Source: JAJYTI01 sp035302145
GTDB lineage: Bacteria; Bacteroidota; Bacteroidia; Flavobacteriales; Flavobacteriaceae
Direction of reading: 5' to 3'
DNA: 64,000 nt
NCBI GenBank assembly: GCA_035302145.1
Contig: DATGSX010000096.1
Location: forward strand, 45,378 to 109,377
Part shown: positions 52,711-60,975 of the stretch, piece after piece
Layout of the letters: every line of letters begins with the position of its first letter
Position numbering within the stretch: the stretch's first letter is position 1
Made by a program: the position numbers and the translations under genes
Notes under the pieces: generated by a model
Database searches by the model: none
Told to the model about the DNA's origin: nothing
The model's input: the letters and a program-made list of their open reading frames with translations, nothing else

Positions 52711-53952
52711 CTATTTAAAAACATCATTCATATAATCCACTTTATCCTCTTCGCTTGGTCGGTAGTAATTATTGAATACTTCCAAACTCTTATGGCCAGT
52801 GAAGCTCATAATTACTTTATCCGGCACTCGCTTATTCTTCATAATTGTTATAAAGCTTCTTCGTGCGGTATGAGAACTGATTCGCTCATAGAATTTGGAT
52901 TTGATTTCAACCAGTTCATCTCCATATTTCATCGTTTTTTTAATTTCTTCTGTATACCCCATCTTTTTAAAAACCTCCTTGATATACTTATTCATTTTCT
53001 GATTGGAAATTCGAGGAAGATCATATTCATATTTCTCCAGTATCTCTTTGGAAATTGGATTTAAAGGAATGGACAACCTTTTACTTTTACTCTTTAAATC
53101 TACAGCTCTAATAAACCCATCTTGAATATCATCTTTTGAAACCTTGGCATAATTACCAAAACGCATTCCGGTAGTACATCCAAATACAAATAAATCACGG
53201 ACACGTTCCAGTCTCTTCGATTTACTCAAATCATATTCATAGATATCCTTAACCTGCTCCTTACTTAGGGCGACTTCATCAGTCCTGAATTTTGGTGGAG
53301 CCTTGAACTGAATGAATTGATTATTGAAGGTATATTTTCTATGTAATGCCCAATAAAGGAAAGTTTTGAGCAAGCCTACATTCCGATTTAGTGTATTCGC
53401 TGAATGGTTTTTTATTTCAATACTATATTTGATAAACCGATTGTAAACCTTCTCATTGAAATTTGATAAACTCAATTTAATTTTCCAGTCTTTATTAAAT
53501 TCCTCAAGAAGCTTCTTATTGTATTTATACCGCTTCAAAGTAGATTCAGAAATAGCATTTCCGGTATAATCATTTTCTCGTTCTTCTAAAAACTCATCAT
53601 AAATTCGAAAGAAATCATCTTTCGTTTTAGTCTTTTTGAATTCCTCGTCAAAACGAAGTCGTACTTTTTTAATAGTAAGTTCCTCCCCAATATTCTTATA
53701 CTGATTTACTATTTCTTGAAATAAATCAGAATACCTGTTCAATTGTTTATTAATAGTGCGGTGGTTATTTCCAATTTTCCCTCGTCCTCTTAAATTATTA
53801 GGTTGATAGTTATCGAAATCCCATTCAGATGGTTGTATCTTTTCCCCTGTAGAATATATGAGTTCCCTTTTCTCATTTCCAAAATACGAACGGAAATAAA
53901 TCAGAGTTTCATTTTCGGAATTCGGTTCTTTTAATCTAAAGGTGTAATTCAT
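52711..53952 (-). CDS. Tyrosine integrase of the 23-kb element
   Basis: 413 aa. The N-terminal arm-binding domain (to about 95), SAM-like core-binding domain (about 110-215) and catalytic domain are in the usual Bacteroidota order. Catalytic residues are seen in TGMRFGNY near 262, SSHTARRSF near 357 and FTGHKSLEVFNNYYRP near 382 (nucleophile tyrosine in the last box). It starts 2 bp from its own right arm-type site, so expression may be autoregulated. It acts on the tRNA-Ser att sites. Confidence 0.92.
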   Translation of the reverse strand: MNYTFRLKEPNSENETLIYFRSYFGNEKRELIYSTGEKIQPSEWDFDNYQPNNLRGRGKIGNNHRTINKQLNRYSDLFQEIVNQYKNIGEELTIKKVRLRFDEEFKKTKTKDDFFRIYDEFLEERENDYTGNAISESTLKRYKYNKKLLEEFNKDWKIKLSLSNFNEKVYNRFIKYSIEIKNHSANTLNRNVGLLKTFLYWALHRKYTFNNQFIQFKAPPKFRTDEVALSKEQVKDIYEYDLSKSKRLERVRDLFVFGCTTGMRFGNYAKVSKDDIQDGFIRAVDLKSKSKRLSIPLNPISKEILEKYEYDLPRISNQKMNKYIKEVFKKMGYTEEIKKTMKYGDELVEIKSKFYERISSHTARRSFITIMKNKRVPDKVIMSFTGHKSLEVFNNYYRPSEEDKVDYMNDVFK

Positions 53953-53953
53953 T

Positions 53954-53976
53954 AGGTGTGAATTTAGGTGCGAATA
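53954..53976 (+). repeat. Integrase arm-type site, right
   Basis: AGGTGTGAATTTAGGTGCGA, continuing ATA. It has the same two-unit structure and orientation as the left site at 31108-31130 and lies directly upstream of the integrase start. Confidence 0.6.
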
Positions 53977-54081
53977 CTTCTATATTTAGATACAAATATA
54001 AGATATATTTAGATATATGAATATAGGTTTATAGGTGAATTACACAAGTTTACATATAATTAGGTATATTTATTTAGGTAA

Positions 54082-54105
54082 GGTTCGATAACCTCTTCCT
54101 CCGCA
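54082..54105 (+). repeat. attR of the 23-kb element
   Basis: GGTTCGATAACCTCTTCCTC, continuing CGCA, repeats the tRNA-Ser 3' end with three mismatches. The half outside the tRNA copy then runs into a different flank than at attL. Confidence 0.85.
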
Positions 54106-54831
54106 ATATCACTTGACTATCAAGCGATTACGAGAATTACACCCAAATCTACACCCAAAAGTGGTAAAGATTTGGGTTTTTTCTTTTACTGACATTACGC
54201 GAATTTTAATGGAATATAAAGACATTCTGTAGTAGCCTTAAATACTTCTTCTTTTTATCTAACAGATTATATTAGATGGAAAACTGCAGTAAATAGAAAA
54301 TACACCTCCTACTCTACTTCAGCTAAATTCAGAGAAAGTAAATTATCAGGTTATAATTATATACTTATACATTTATATAAATATACTTTTATACCTAGAC
54401 AGATTCTTTCGAGAGATAATATTGTAAGTGATTTTACCTTACACGAGGTAACCAGTGCTTGCTTTCTTATCTCTCGGATTAGATTAACCTATTTACTTTA
54501 TAAAAATTGACACCCTATAATGTCCTCCAAATCGTTTTCACCAGATCGCAACTTTATATTTATATATTGATAGGTATTTAAGGCAATAATATTCTAGATG
54601 GTTAAGTGTTGAAAAAAAAAGAGTTATTTTCTATCTCTTCTATTTTGACTTAAAGTCGATTATATACTACTTATTGTTACCCTACTGCATTATCTGCATT
54701 GCTTGCACTTTAACACGCAAACAACTGACCTACAATCGCTTACCTCGAATATTAAGTGCAAGCAAAATGCAGACAGTGCAAAACAGGGAGATAACCGGTC
54801 TATTTGAGGAAAAGAATTAAAATGAAATATG
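54106..54831. other. Noncoding relic region of a related mobile element
   Basis: No usable ORF. Near 54,136-54,160, on the minus strand, there is GGTGTAGATTTGGGTGTAAT, a direct-repeat pair like the element's arm sites but in the opposite direction. At 54,687-54,790 there is a TGCAC/TGCAT iteron cluster like the one at 50 kb. A TTCGAGAGATAATATTGTAA motif at about 54,409 recurs at 60.66 and 60.95 kb. I read the region as leftovers of an older element in the same tRNA-Ser site. Confidence 0.5.
54141..54182. terminator. Terminator-like hairpin beyond attR
   Basis: ACCCAAATC (54141-54149) pairs with GATTTGGGT (54169-54177), followed by TTTTTC. It overlaps the arm-like repeat. Confidence 0.5.
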
Positions 54832-54963
54832 GTAACGTTTATGTATATGAGCTGTTTCGTGTCTCGGCACAAACCGATCCAAATAAAAACCGGCTTTGGA
54901 AAATTCGTAGAATTTTCCAAGTGAGGACTGAGCAAGCCATAGCTTATATACTGTGTTAGGCAC
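54832..54963 (-). repeat. attC site 1
   Basis: Arms AACGTTTATGTATATGAGCT and AGCTTATATACTGTGTTAGG pair imperfectly (core GTATATGAGCT with AGCTTATATAC). An internal hairpin TTGGAAAATTC/GAATTTTCCAA forms a variable tip. It terminates the last cassette. Confidence 0.65.
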
Positions 54964-54968
54964 TGGGC

Positions 54969-55877
54969 TTATTTTTCCCTGAACATTTCGTGTAATTTAT
55001 CTATATAAGAAAAATGAATATTGTGTTCTGAATCAGCACCTTGAATATTTTGTAATTTAAATTTTAATTTTGCTTTCTGATTTGTTTTAAAGTCGATATC
55101 ATCAAATATAATTAACTTTTCGTATTGATTTGCTAACCATTGATATTTTTCATAAACCTGTGTTTTTTCAAAGCTTAAATCAAGACCAGCAATTATAACT
55201 TTTCTAACTTTATCAAGGCTTTCCATAAGCTTATCTTGACTTATTTCCGTGGAATTCTGAACAACTTGATAGTATATCATTTGGTGTATTCCAACACAAC
55301 CGTCTTCAAATCTATTTATATACTGATGATAAGGGAATCTATTTCTTTTAGCTTCAAGAGGATAATTTAATTGTCTAATTAATTTATCGGACATTATTAT
55401 TCTTGGAAATTTAGCAGAATTACTTTCAAGCAAGTAAGCGTCTATTAATCCTTGTCCGAAAACAGTTCCAAATTCGTTGTGAATGATGTTTCCGATAGTT
55501 AATCCTCCTCTAAATAATATCCCTTGTTCAATTAAAATTGCGCCAATATAAGCAAGATTTACAATTAGTGTAGATGTCATCTCATTTACATTGTTGTCAA
55601 CTTGGACAGAAACGACTATACTATCTGAAAATGAAGTGCTATTTGTCTTTCCTGTTATATCAAAATTCTCTACTCCTTTTTTTTGAGCGTCTTCTTCAAT
55701 TTCAATTAGTTTTAAATCCCAATTTTTCGAAGTTTCCCAGTCTTTTAAATAATTTAGTACAGAATATATCAGATTTATTTTGTCAGTGTTATCTTTTGAT
55801 TCTTTAACAATTTCTGAAAAGCCTAAAATATCAATAAAAGCGACGAGTCTGTTTTCGTATTTAACTTCTTTATTCAT
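54969..55877 (-). CDS. Cassette gene: class III nucleotide-cyclase-like protein
   Basis: 302 aa. The opening LVAFIDILGFSEIV (Asp15) and TSFSDSIVVSV (Asp near 84) resemble the two metal-binding strands of class III nucleotide cyclases; FRGGLTIGNIIH near 123 fits the next conserved strand. No membrane segment or sensory domain is visible. Related folds include Pycsar cyclases, but those are normally followed by an effector gene, which is absent here. Catalytic activity is uncertain. Confidence 0.55.
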   Translation of the reverse strand: MNKEVKYENRLVAFIDILGFSEIVKESKDNTDKINLIYSVLNYLKDWETSKNWDLKLIEIEEDAQKKGVENFDITGKTNSTSFSDSIVVSVQVDNNVNEMTSTLIVNLAYIGAILIEQGILFRGGLTIGNIIHNEFGTVFGQGLIDAYLLESNSAKFPRIIMSDKLIRQLNYPLEAKRNRFPYHQYINRFEDGCVGIHQMIYYQVVQNSTEISQDKLMESLDKVRKVIIAGLDLSFEKTQVYEKYQWLANQYEKLIIFDDIDFKTNQKAKLKFKLQNIQGADSEHNIHFSYIDKLHEMFREK

Positions 55878-55894
55878 ATGTTTCTTTTCGCCTT

Positions 55895-56094
55895 GTGCCT
55901 AACGGTTTGCAGCTTGCCGCTGGGGCGGGCAAAGAAGCCGAAAGTTTAGATTCAGAACCGACCCCGAGCAAAAGCCATTTTTGAGTTTTAAATTTAATTA
56001 GAAAAATTCAATAAATGGCTTTTGCGTCCAAAGAAAACCGACCGCTGAATTTTAAACAATATCCGCCCTTGCGGCAAACTGTTTGTTAACTGCC
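55895..56094 (-). repeat. attC site 2
   Basis: GCCTAACGGTTTGCAGCTTG (left) against CTTGCGGCAAACTGTTTGTT (right), continuing through GCCGC...GCGG arms. An inner palindrome, AAAGCCATTT...AAATGGCTTT, forms the tip. GTTAGGC on the minus strand matches the GTTRRRY integron core. The stop codon of the next gene lies inside the core. Confidence 0.7.
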
Positions 56095-56736
56095 GCTTAA
56101 TTTTACTTTGGTTCGGTCAAATATTTTAATAGTTTTAAACTTTCCTGTTAGGCTATCCATTTTATGTTCAATTGTTTGTTTGTATATGGTTTTCGGTTCA
56201 TTTATGTCAACACTATATTCATAAGAGATATAAAACTTTAGGTCAACTATGGAATCAAGCGTGGTTTTCCCTTCGTAAGTATATGTGGGAATTTCATTAT
56301 ACAAGTTTTTCCAAATTGAATCATTGCGTAGGTTTTGCGCAGAAAAAGTGGTATCCATAATTGAACTTTGATTTTTATTTAATTGCAATATTTTTGTCTT
56401 GGAATACCATTTTACGGGTAGAATAGTCCATTCGCCAATTTTTTTTGGTTTTATCTTACTTTCCCAACCTTCATTTTGATATGAACTTCTACCTAAAAAA
56501 TATTCATTTTCCTTATCTTTTAAAGTGAAATCAATGTCGTAGAAAACGGCAGCGAGGTCAGCACTATATTTTTCTTTGCAAATCAAAGTATCTCCGTCAG
56601 CTAATTCTATTTTAACAGTTCTATATTTTGTTCCAAACGCATCTTTTATAGCATACTTTAAACCGTAATACGCCAATCCACCTAATAGTAATATGGCTAT
56701 AATTACAATTCCAATTCTTTTTTGCCATTTTTTCAT
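56086..56736 (-). CDS. Cassette gene: membrane-anchored hypothetical protein (216 aa)
   Basis: One N-terminal transmembrane helix (residues 9-30), then a strand-rich soluble domain, presumably periplasmic. No family recognised. The TAA stop is formed by bases of the cassette core GTTAACTGCC. Confidence 0.55.
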   Translation of the reverse strand: MKKWQKRIGIVIIAILLLGGLAYYGLKYAIKDAFGTKYRTVKIELADGDTLICKEKYSADLAAVFYDIDFTLKDKENEYFLGRSSYQNEGWESKIKPKKIGEWTILPVKWYSKTKILQLNKNQSSIMDTTFSAQNLRNDSIWKNLYNEIPTYTYEGKTTLDSIVDLKFYISYEYSVDINEPKTIYKQTIEHKMDSLTGKFKTIKIFDRTKVKLSGS

Positions 56737-56757
56737 TTAAACGGTTATTTTCTAAGT

Positions 56758-56896
56758 GGCAGTTAACGGTCCGTGCATAACATAAGTGGCGACTTAAAAT
56801 CCGCAAGTTTTTGGTTAAACTTTAAGTTTCTAAAAATACCAAAATTTTCGTTTCAATCACAAATCTCGCCATTTTTGTTATGCGCTGTTGCCAGTA
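56758..56896 (-). repeat. attC site 3
   Basis: GTGCATAACATAAGTGGCGA on the left pairs with TCGCCATTTTTGTTATGCGC on the right. Outer cores are GGCAGTTAAC and GTTGCCAGTA. Confidence 0.7.
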
Positions 56897-56900
56897 GTTT

Positions 56901-57947
56901 TTATTTCATCCGTTCGATTAGTGTCGGGTAAAATTTGTAAAAGTCCGTGTATTTGTTTCTATTCTGGTCGTATTCCTTTAAAATTTCCAAAATATTTTCA
57001 ACCAATCCAAATCCGATTGATTTTTCGTACTCTAAAAGTTCGTTTGCTTTTTCTTTTCCAAAATTCTTCTCGGCTATTTTAATCGTTGTCGCTCTTAACA
57101 AAAGTTCGTTAAACACAAATTTCCATTCGCTGTAACCTTGGTATTTGGCATATTTTTCAAGTTTTTCTGTAAAACATTTAGATTTTAAGCTTTCTATTTC
57201 CTTATCGTGTTTTTCCATTAAAGGATTTACAAATGAGTGACCAAACTCGTGAAGTATTAAATCCGTTTCTAAATAGTTTTTGTCAAAATATGGCATAAAG
57301 TCAATTTCTCCATTTGGACCAATTAATGCATAAACTTCTTTTTCTCCGTTTTGATTGATAATTTCTGAATTGAAACCGCCAGAGTGAAGCAATGGCGAAA
57401 GAATAAGATTGTATGAATTGAGTTTTTTGCCATAGAATTTTTCCAAATATGTGGGCAATTCGCTAATTGTTTCCGACTCTTTTACTTGAGAAATAACTTT
57501 TTGGTTTATTGGTTTTATCTCGCTCAAATAAGATTGGAAAAGAGTATCTTGATTGAATTTTATGAGTTCTTTCCTGAAATTTTCGAGCAGATTTTTTTTG
57601 GCTTTCGGAACAGTTTCATAGTTATCCACTTTTTCTTTTATTTTTTTGAACTTAGGGAAGTCGGAAAACTGTAAAACCCATTCCACTGTTCGGAAATAGG
57701 AAAAATTGTAGTTTTTTGATAAACTGTCGAAAAGTTGAATAGCCTTGTGGTTTTTTAGCGATTGTAAATTTTCTCGAATTTCTTTTTTATATAAATTTTC
57801 GTGTTCGTTAATCAAGAAGTAGTCATTTAAAAATGCTACAGAGTAAAGCGTTTCAATTCTTTCGTCAATCGAAATGTTCAATTCCGATTTTTGTCCAATG
57901 CTGTTCAATGAAGTGAAAAGTAGAATTAAAACGATTATTTTTCTCAT
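56901..57947 (-). CDS. Cassette gene: exported DUF4932-like metallopeptidase
   Basis: The ATG at 57947 is used because it begins a signal peptide (residues 1-19, IGQ end); the longer frame would start inside attC DNA. 348 aa. ILHEFGHSFVNP near residue 232 gives an HExxH zinc-peptidase motif, with a candidate third ligand downstream, as in DUF4932-type proteins. Likely a periplasmic or secreted protease; substrate unknown. Confidence 0.65.
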   Translation of the reverse strand: MRKIIVLILLFTSLNSIGQKSELNISIDERIETLYSVAFLNDYFLINEHENLYKKEIRENLQSLKNHKAIQLFDSLSKNYNFSYFRTVEWVLQFSDFPKFKKIKEKVDNYETVPKAKKNLLENFRKELIKFNQDTLFQSYLSEIKPINQKVISQVKESETISELPTYLEKFYGKKLNSYNLILSPLLHSGGFNSEIINQNGEKEVYALIGPNGEIDFMPYFDKNYLETDLILHEFGHSFVNPLMEKHDKEIESLKSKCFTEKLEKYAKYQGYSEWKFVFNELLLRATTIKIAEKNFGKEKANELLEYEKSIGFGLVENILEILKEYDQNRNKYTDFYKFYPTLIERMK

Positions 57948-57965
57948 TAGCGGTTTTTTTAAAAT

Positions 57966-58103
57966 TACTGGCAACGTTTTGCGGCTACCCGAAGGTGGCG
58001 ATTTCGAAGCGATTCACTATCAACCAAGCACAAACTTTGATAGAAGCACAAAGCTTGATTATACCACTGAACTGCCACTTTTGGGTAGGTGCTGTTATAT
58101 GCC
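57966..58103 (-). repeat. attC site 4
   Basis: GCGGCTACCCGAAGGTGGC on the left pairs with GCCACTTTTGGGTAGGTGC on the right. Cores TACTGGCAAC and GTTATATGCC belong to the two neighbouring cassettes. Confidence 0.7.
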
Positions 58104-58122
58104 GCTTTTCTTTGTCTGTCCA

Positions 58123-59010
58123 TTACATTACTACTCCTGAAAGTTTTGAACCAATATATGCACTAATAAGTAATAAGCAAAGTCCAATGCTTGTGATAAA
58201 AAATAAAATGGAGATTATTCTTTTTATTCCTGTCCGTTTTTTGAAAATCAAAGCTGTCAATGAAAACACAGTCATAGTCAATGTCAAGGTTGTCAGTATA
58301 GGGAAGAGATATTTACCAATATAAGATGCGATTGTCGTCTTTGACTGCTCACTTGCTAAAGCACTCACTAAATACAGTGTCACAAAAAGTCCGATGGTTA
58401 CAAGTGAATATGAAATAAAGAAGTTTGAGAATGAAGAATACTTCAACTGTAACAGTAAAGTTGTCAAAATAAGTAAAAGCAAAATGAAAACTGGGATGAT
58501 TGTATAATGTATAGAAATTCCACTGTCCGAAAAGTTATGGTGAAACCAATGAATATGGCGGTCTGCTTTTCCGTCTATGTCGTAATAAGTCCAAATGCCG
58601 ACTTTTTTCCAGTTGTCAAATTGTCCTTTAGAAATCAACTTTCCGTCTCTGTCAAATTTTTGATATTCACCGTGTCGTTTATTTGATTGGTAGTTTTCAA
58701 TTTCCATTAATGGTCCGTTACCATAATGTTGATACAAAGTGTAGTCAGGGCATTCTTTTTTGAAATATTCCACAAGAGTGTCCAAATAGCTAATTGCCTC
58801 AAAACTCTTTAATTCTTTTTTCTCAATGTCCCATTGATATTTAACTTGCCCGTCAGGTTTGTAGGTTGTTGCCCGTAAAATTTTGGCCCCTTGAATTAGT
58901 TTGACTTCTTGTATTTGTCCAGTTGGATAAAATGAAGTATCTGAAACTTGTCCGAATGAACTTAGTCCTGCGAAAATGAATATTGTTAATATGTAAATTG
59001 TCTGTTTCAC
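58123..59010 (-). CDS. Cassette gene: MORN-like repeat membrane protein (295 aa)
   Basis: A signal peptide (1-20, SSFGQ end) precedes MORN/YwqK-type repeats: FYPTGQIQEVKLIQG, YKPDGQVKYQWD, KRHGEYQKFDRDGKLISKG and GIWTYYDIDGK (about 27-155). The C-terminal half has four hydrophobic segments (about 172-190, 203-222, 232-252, 264-285). MORN-like repeats often occur in flavobacterial surface and toxin-immunity proteins. The specific role is unknown. Confidence 0.6.
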   Translation of the reverse strand: MKQTIYILTIFIFAGLSSFGQVSDTSFYPTGQIQEVKLIQGAKILRATTYKPDGQVKYQWDIEKKELKSFEAISYLDTLVEYFKKECPDYTLYQHYGNGPLMEIENYQSNKRHGEYQKFDRDGKLISKGQFDNWKKVGIWTYYDIDGKADRHIHWFHHNFSDSGISIHYTIIPVFILLLLILTTLLLQLKYSSFSNFFISYSLVTIGLFVTLYLVSALASEQSKTTIASYIGKYLFPILTTLTLTMTVFSLTALIFKKRTGIKRIISILFFITSIGLCLLLISAYIGSKLSGVVM

Positions 59011-59024
59011 TGTCGTCCTAAAGT

Positions 59025-59225
59025 GGCATATAACGTTTTGCGGCTTTGCGAAGGAGCGGATTAGAAAGACTAAACTTTCAATTATGCACTAATGTTAGCA
59101 AAACCATTTTTTCTATTTGCTAATTTATAGTTTAAAAGCAAATAAAAAATGGTTTTGCGGATTGAAAGCATAAATGTCGAACTTTGCACTTAACCCGCTC
59201 TTTTGCAAAACCGATGTTGGCGGTA
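59025..59225 (-). repeat. attC site 5
   Basis: AACGTTTTGCGGCTTTGCGA on the left pairs with GCTCTTTTGCAAAACCGATG on the right. A long inner palindrome (AAAACCATTTTTT...AAAAAATGGTTTT) makes a second stem, giving a site of about 200 bp. Confidence 0.7.
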
Positions 59226-59231
59226 GTTTTT

Positions 59232-60002
59232 TTATCTTATTTTGTGTAGGATTTCTTTCAGTTTGGGTTCAATATTTAGTTCATCAAATAGTTTTTCCGA
59301 TAAATTTAATGAGTTCTCAAAAGCCAAAACGATGTTTTTGGGATTTAAATCTGATGTTACTTTTTTATACGCTGAATACCAAATCGTGTCAATGTCCTTT
59401 TCGAGACTTTTAGTCGGACTTTCCCAATGTTGCGTTTTGCTTGTTCTTGCTCTTATAAGCCAAAGCAAGTATTTCTGCACATTTGATAAACTGTGATGAG
59501 CGTGAGCAAATTCTTCTCGTTTAATCAAGTTGCTTGTTGTCAGTACAACATTCAGTAATGATTGGCTTAACCACAAAATATTTTCTTTTGTTATTCTTTC
59601 GGGCGATTTCGTTCCGATTTGATTGAGCGTTTCAGTTAAAAGTCCGTCTTTGTCGATTAAGTTCATCTGGTCAAAATCACTAAATGCAACAATTCCGTCC
59701 CAAGATTTGATGATTTTAATTTCCTCCGTTTTTAAAAAATGAAATTCTCCTCTGACCATATTCTTAAAAATAGCCACTTCGCTTCCATATTCGTTTGTAA
59801 AATATAAAGCCACAGGATGAATTTGGTTTACCCATTTTTCTGTCGAGAAATTTTCTTTATTTTTCAAAAAGATGTAAAATTCAATATCAGAATATTTGTC
59901 TCCTTCGTTTTTGGTAAATGAACCATACATAAAAACAGCGGAAACATTTTCGTCTTGTTGCGCTATAGATTTTGTTTTGTTAATCATTTGTAACTGTGTC
60001 AT
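59232..60002 (-). CDS. Cassette gene: Lnu(F)-like nucleotidyltransferase
   Basis: 256 aa. The polymerase-beta-type motif FMYGSFTKNEGDKYSDIEFY near residue 24 (GS plus DxE) and the helical C-terminal half resemble lincosamide nucleotidyltransferases of the Lnu(F) group, which adenylylate clindamycin and lincomycin. Related cassettes carrying lnu(F) are known in integrons, which fits the setting. Similarity seems moderate, so the substrate could be another small molecule. Confidence 0.65.
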   Translation of the reverse strand: MTQLQMINKTKSIAQQDENVSAVFMYGSFTKNEGDKYSDIEFYIFLKNKENFSTEKWVNQIHPVALYFTNEYGSEVAIFKNMVRGEFHFLKTEEIKIIKSWDGIVAFSDFDQMNLIDKDGLLTETLNQIGTKSPERITKENILWLSQSLLNVVLTTSNLIKREEFAHAHHSLSNVQKYLLWLIRARTSKTQHWESPTKSLEKDIDTIWYSAYKKVTSDLNPKNIVLAFENSLNLSEKLFDELNIEPKLKEILHKIR

Positions 60003-60147
60003 TTTTTCTAATTTTTAAAAGTTGATAATAGAAGTTCGCACTACTTTTTGAAAGCAATGAAAAAGTTTTACGTTGTTTATTTTGGACAGTTACTTATAGC
60101 TTCATCGGATTATACTTTTTTATGTTCAACATTCTGTTTGGTAAAAT

Positions 60148-60206
60148 TACCGCCAACATAGTTATACACGCCATAATATCATTTCATGGCGCATATAACT
60201 CTATTG
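60148..60206 (-). repeat. attC/attI-like site 6 (outer end of array)
   Basis: A compact palindrome: ATAGTTATACACGCCAT and ATGGCGCATATAACTCTAT around AATATCATTTC. It precedes the first cassette; its first 18 bases recur with one mismatch at 3822. Confidence 0.6.
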
Positions 60207-60443
60207 TGTATATACTTTTATATTTTAACTTACCAAACATAACACTTCTTTAACACTTATAAAAGCTCTTAAACTATCAAGAGTGATTCTAATCAGATTC
60301 ATATAGAAAGATCAATTACGTCTTCGTATCTATAAAGACTAATCCGTAGTGTTGCTTTAATTAAATTGTTCATTACTGGGTATAATACTTTAGTTTGAGC
60401 TCTTTATATTTTTATACATTTTTATAAAATGCTACTTGAAGCG
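60207..60443. other. AT-rich gap with no recognisable feature
   Basis: No ORF, hairpin or repeat of note. If an integron-type promoter or integrase gene once lay next to the array, none remains here. Confidence 0.4.
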
Positions 60444-60975
60444 TAATAAACAACATAACGGAAGGGTTTTGACGAATTGTGACGAGCTAAAAGCAAGCAC
60501 AAACATCTAATTTATAGGATATTACATAAAAATACAGGTGAAATTCGTCTCGTCACGGAAGTACCACGCTAAGTGCTCGTCAAAAAATGACGAGGTACTT
60601 AAATTACTATGGTATAATTATATTTTTATACAATTATAACTAAACAAGGAGCTTCGAGAGATAGTATTGTAAGTGAGTTTTATTTAAGAGAGATGAACTG
60701 GAACTTGCAACCTTTTTACCTTAATACATTCATTTAGGATTAATAAACGACATAACGAAAAGGTTTTGACGAATTGTGACGAGCTAAAAGCAAACACAAA
60801 TATCTAATTTACAGAATGTTACATAAAAAAATACGTGAAATTCGTCTCGTCACGAAAACACCACGCTAAATGCTCGTCACAAAATGACGAGCTACTTAAA
60901 TTACTATGGTATAATTAGAAAGTTATAATTAGACTAGGAGATTCGAGAGATAATATTATAGATAACTTTATTTTA
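60444..60975. repeat. Two tandem copies of a 297-bp noncoding repeat
   Basis: Copy 1 starts at 60444 (TAATAAACAACATAACGG) and copy 2 at 60741 (TAATAAACGACATAACGA), with high identity for about 240 bp. Each contains GACGAATTGTGACGAGC, its complements TTCGTCTCGTCACG and CTCGTCA, and then TGACGAG, so several inverted GTGACGAG/CTCGTCAC pairs can form. Each ends near a TTCGAGAGATA motif, also found at 54,409. No ORF. Possibly a binding-site array or structured RNA. Confidence 0.6.

Larger units (their letters stand above)
31066..54105. mobile_element. 23-kb integrative mobilizable element with defence island
   Basis: Bounded by the att repeats in tRNA-Ser. The integrase (52711-53952) lies at the right end and the same arm-type motif occurs just inside each end. 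MobC-like and relaxase genes, a primase-like gene, a DUF3987-like gene and an HTH protein give it mobilization and probably excised-form replication, but no type IV secretion genes are present, so transfer must use a helper. Cargo is type II CBASS, a restriction-modification system, several HEPN-motif proteins and an RNA-plus-zinc-finger unit. Confidence 0.85.
54832..60206 (-). mobile_element. Integron-type cassette array without an integrase (CALIN-like)
   Basis: Five minus-strand single-gene units, each bounded by its own inverted repeat: GTTAGGCAC/GTGCCTAAC, GTTAACTGCC/GGCAGTTAAC, GTTGCCAGTA/TACTGGCAAC, GTTATATGCC/GGCATATAAC and GTTGGCGGTA/TACCGCCAAC. Six attC-like palindromes separate and flank them. 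Such matching of a cassette's 5' end to its own 3' core site is diagnostic of integron cassettes. Neither integrase in the window is IntI-like, and both belong to other elements. Confidence 0.75.

Noticed and set aside
59232..60002. Firm call as a lincosamide resistance gene
   Set aside because: The nucleotidyltransferase motif and cassette setting fit Lnu(F), but I cannot measure identity; substrate left open.
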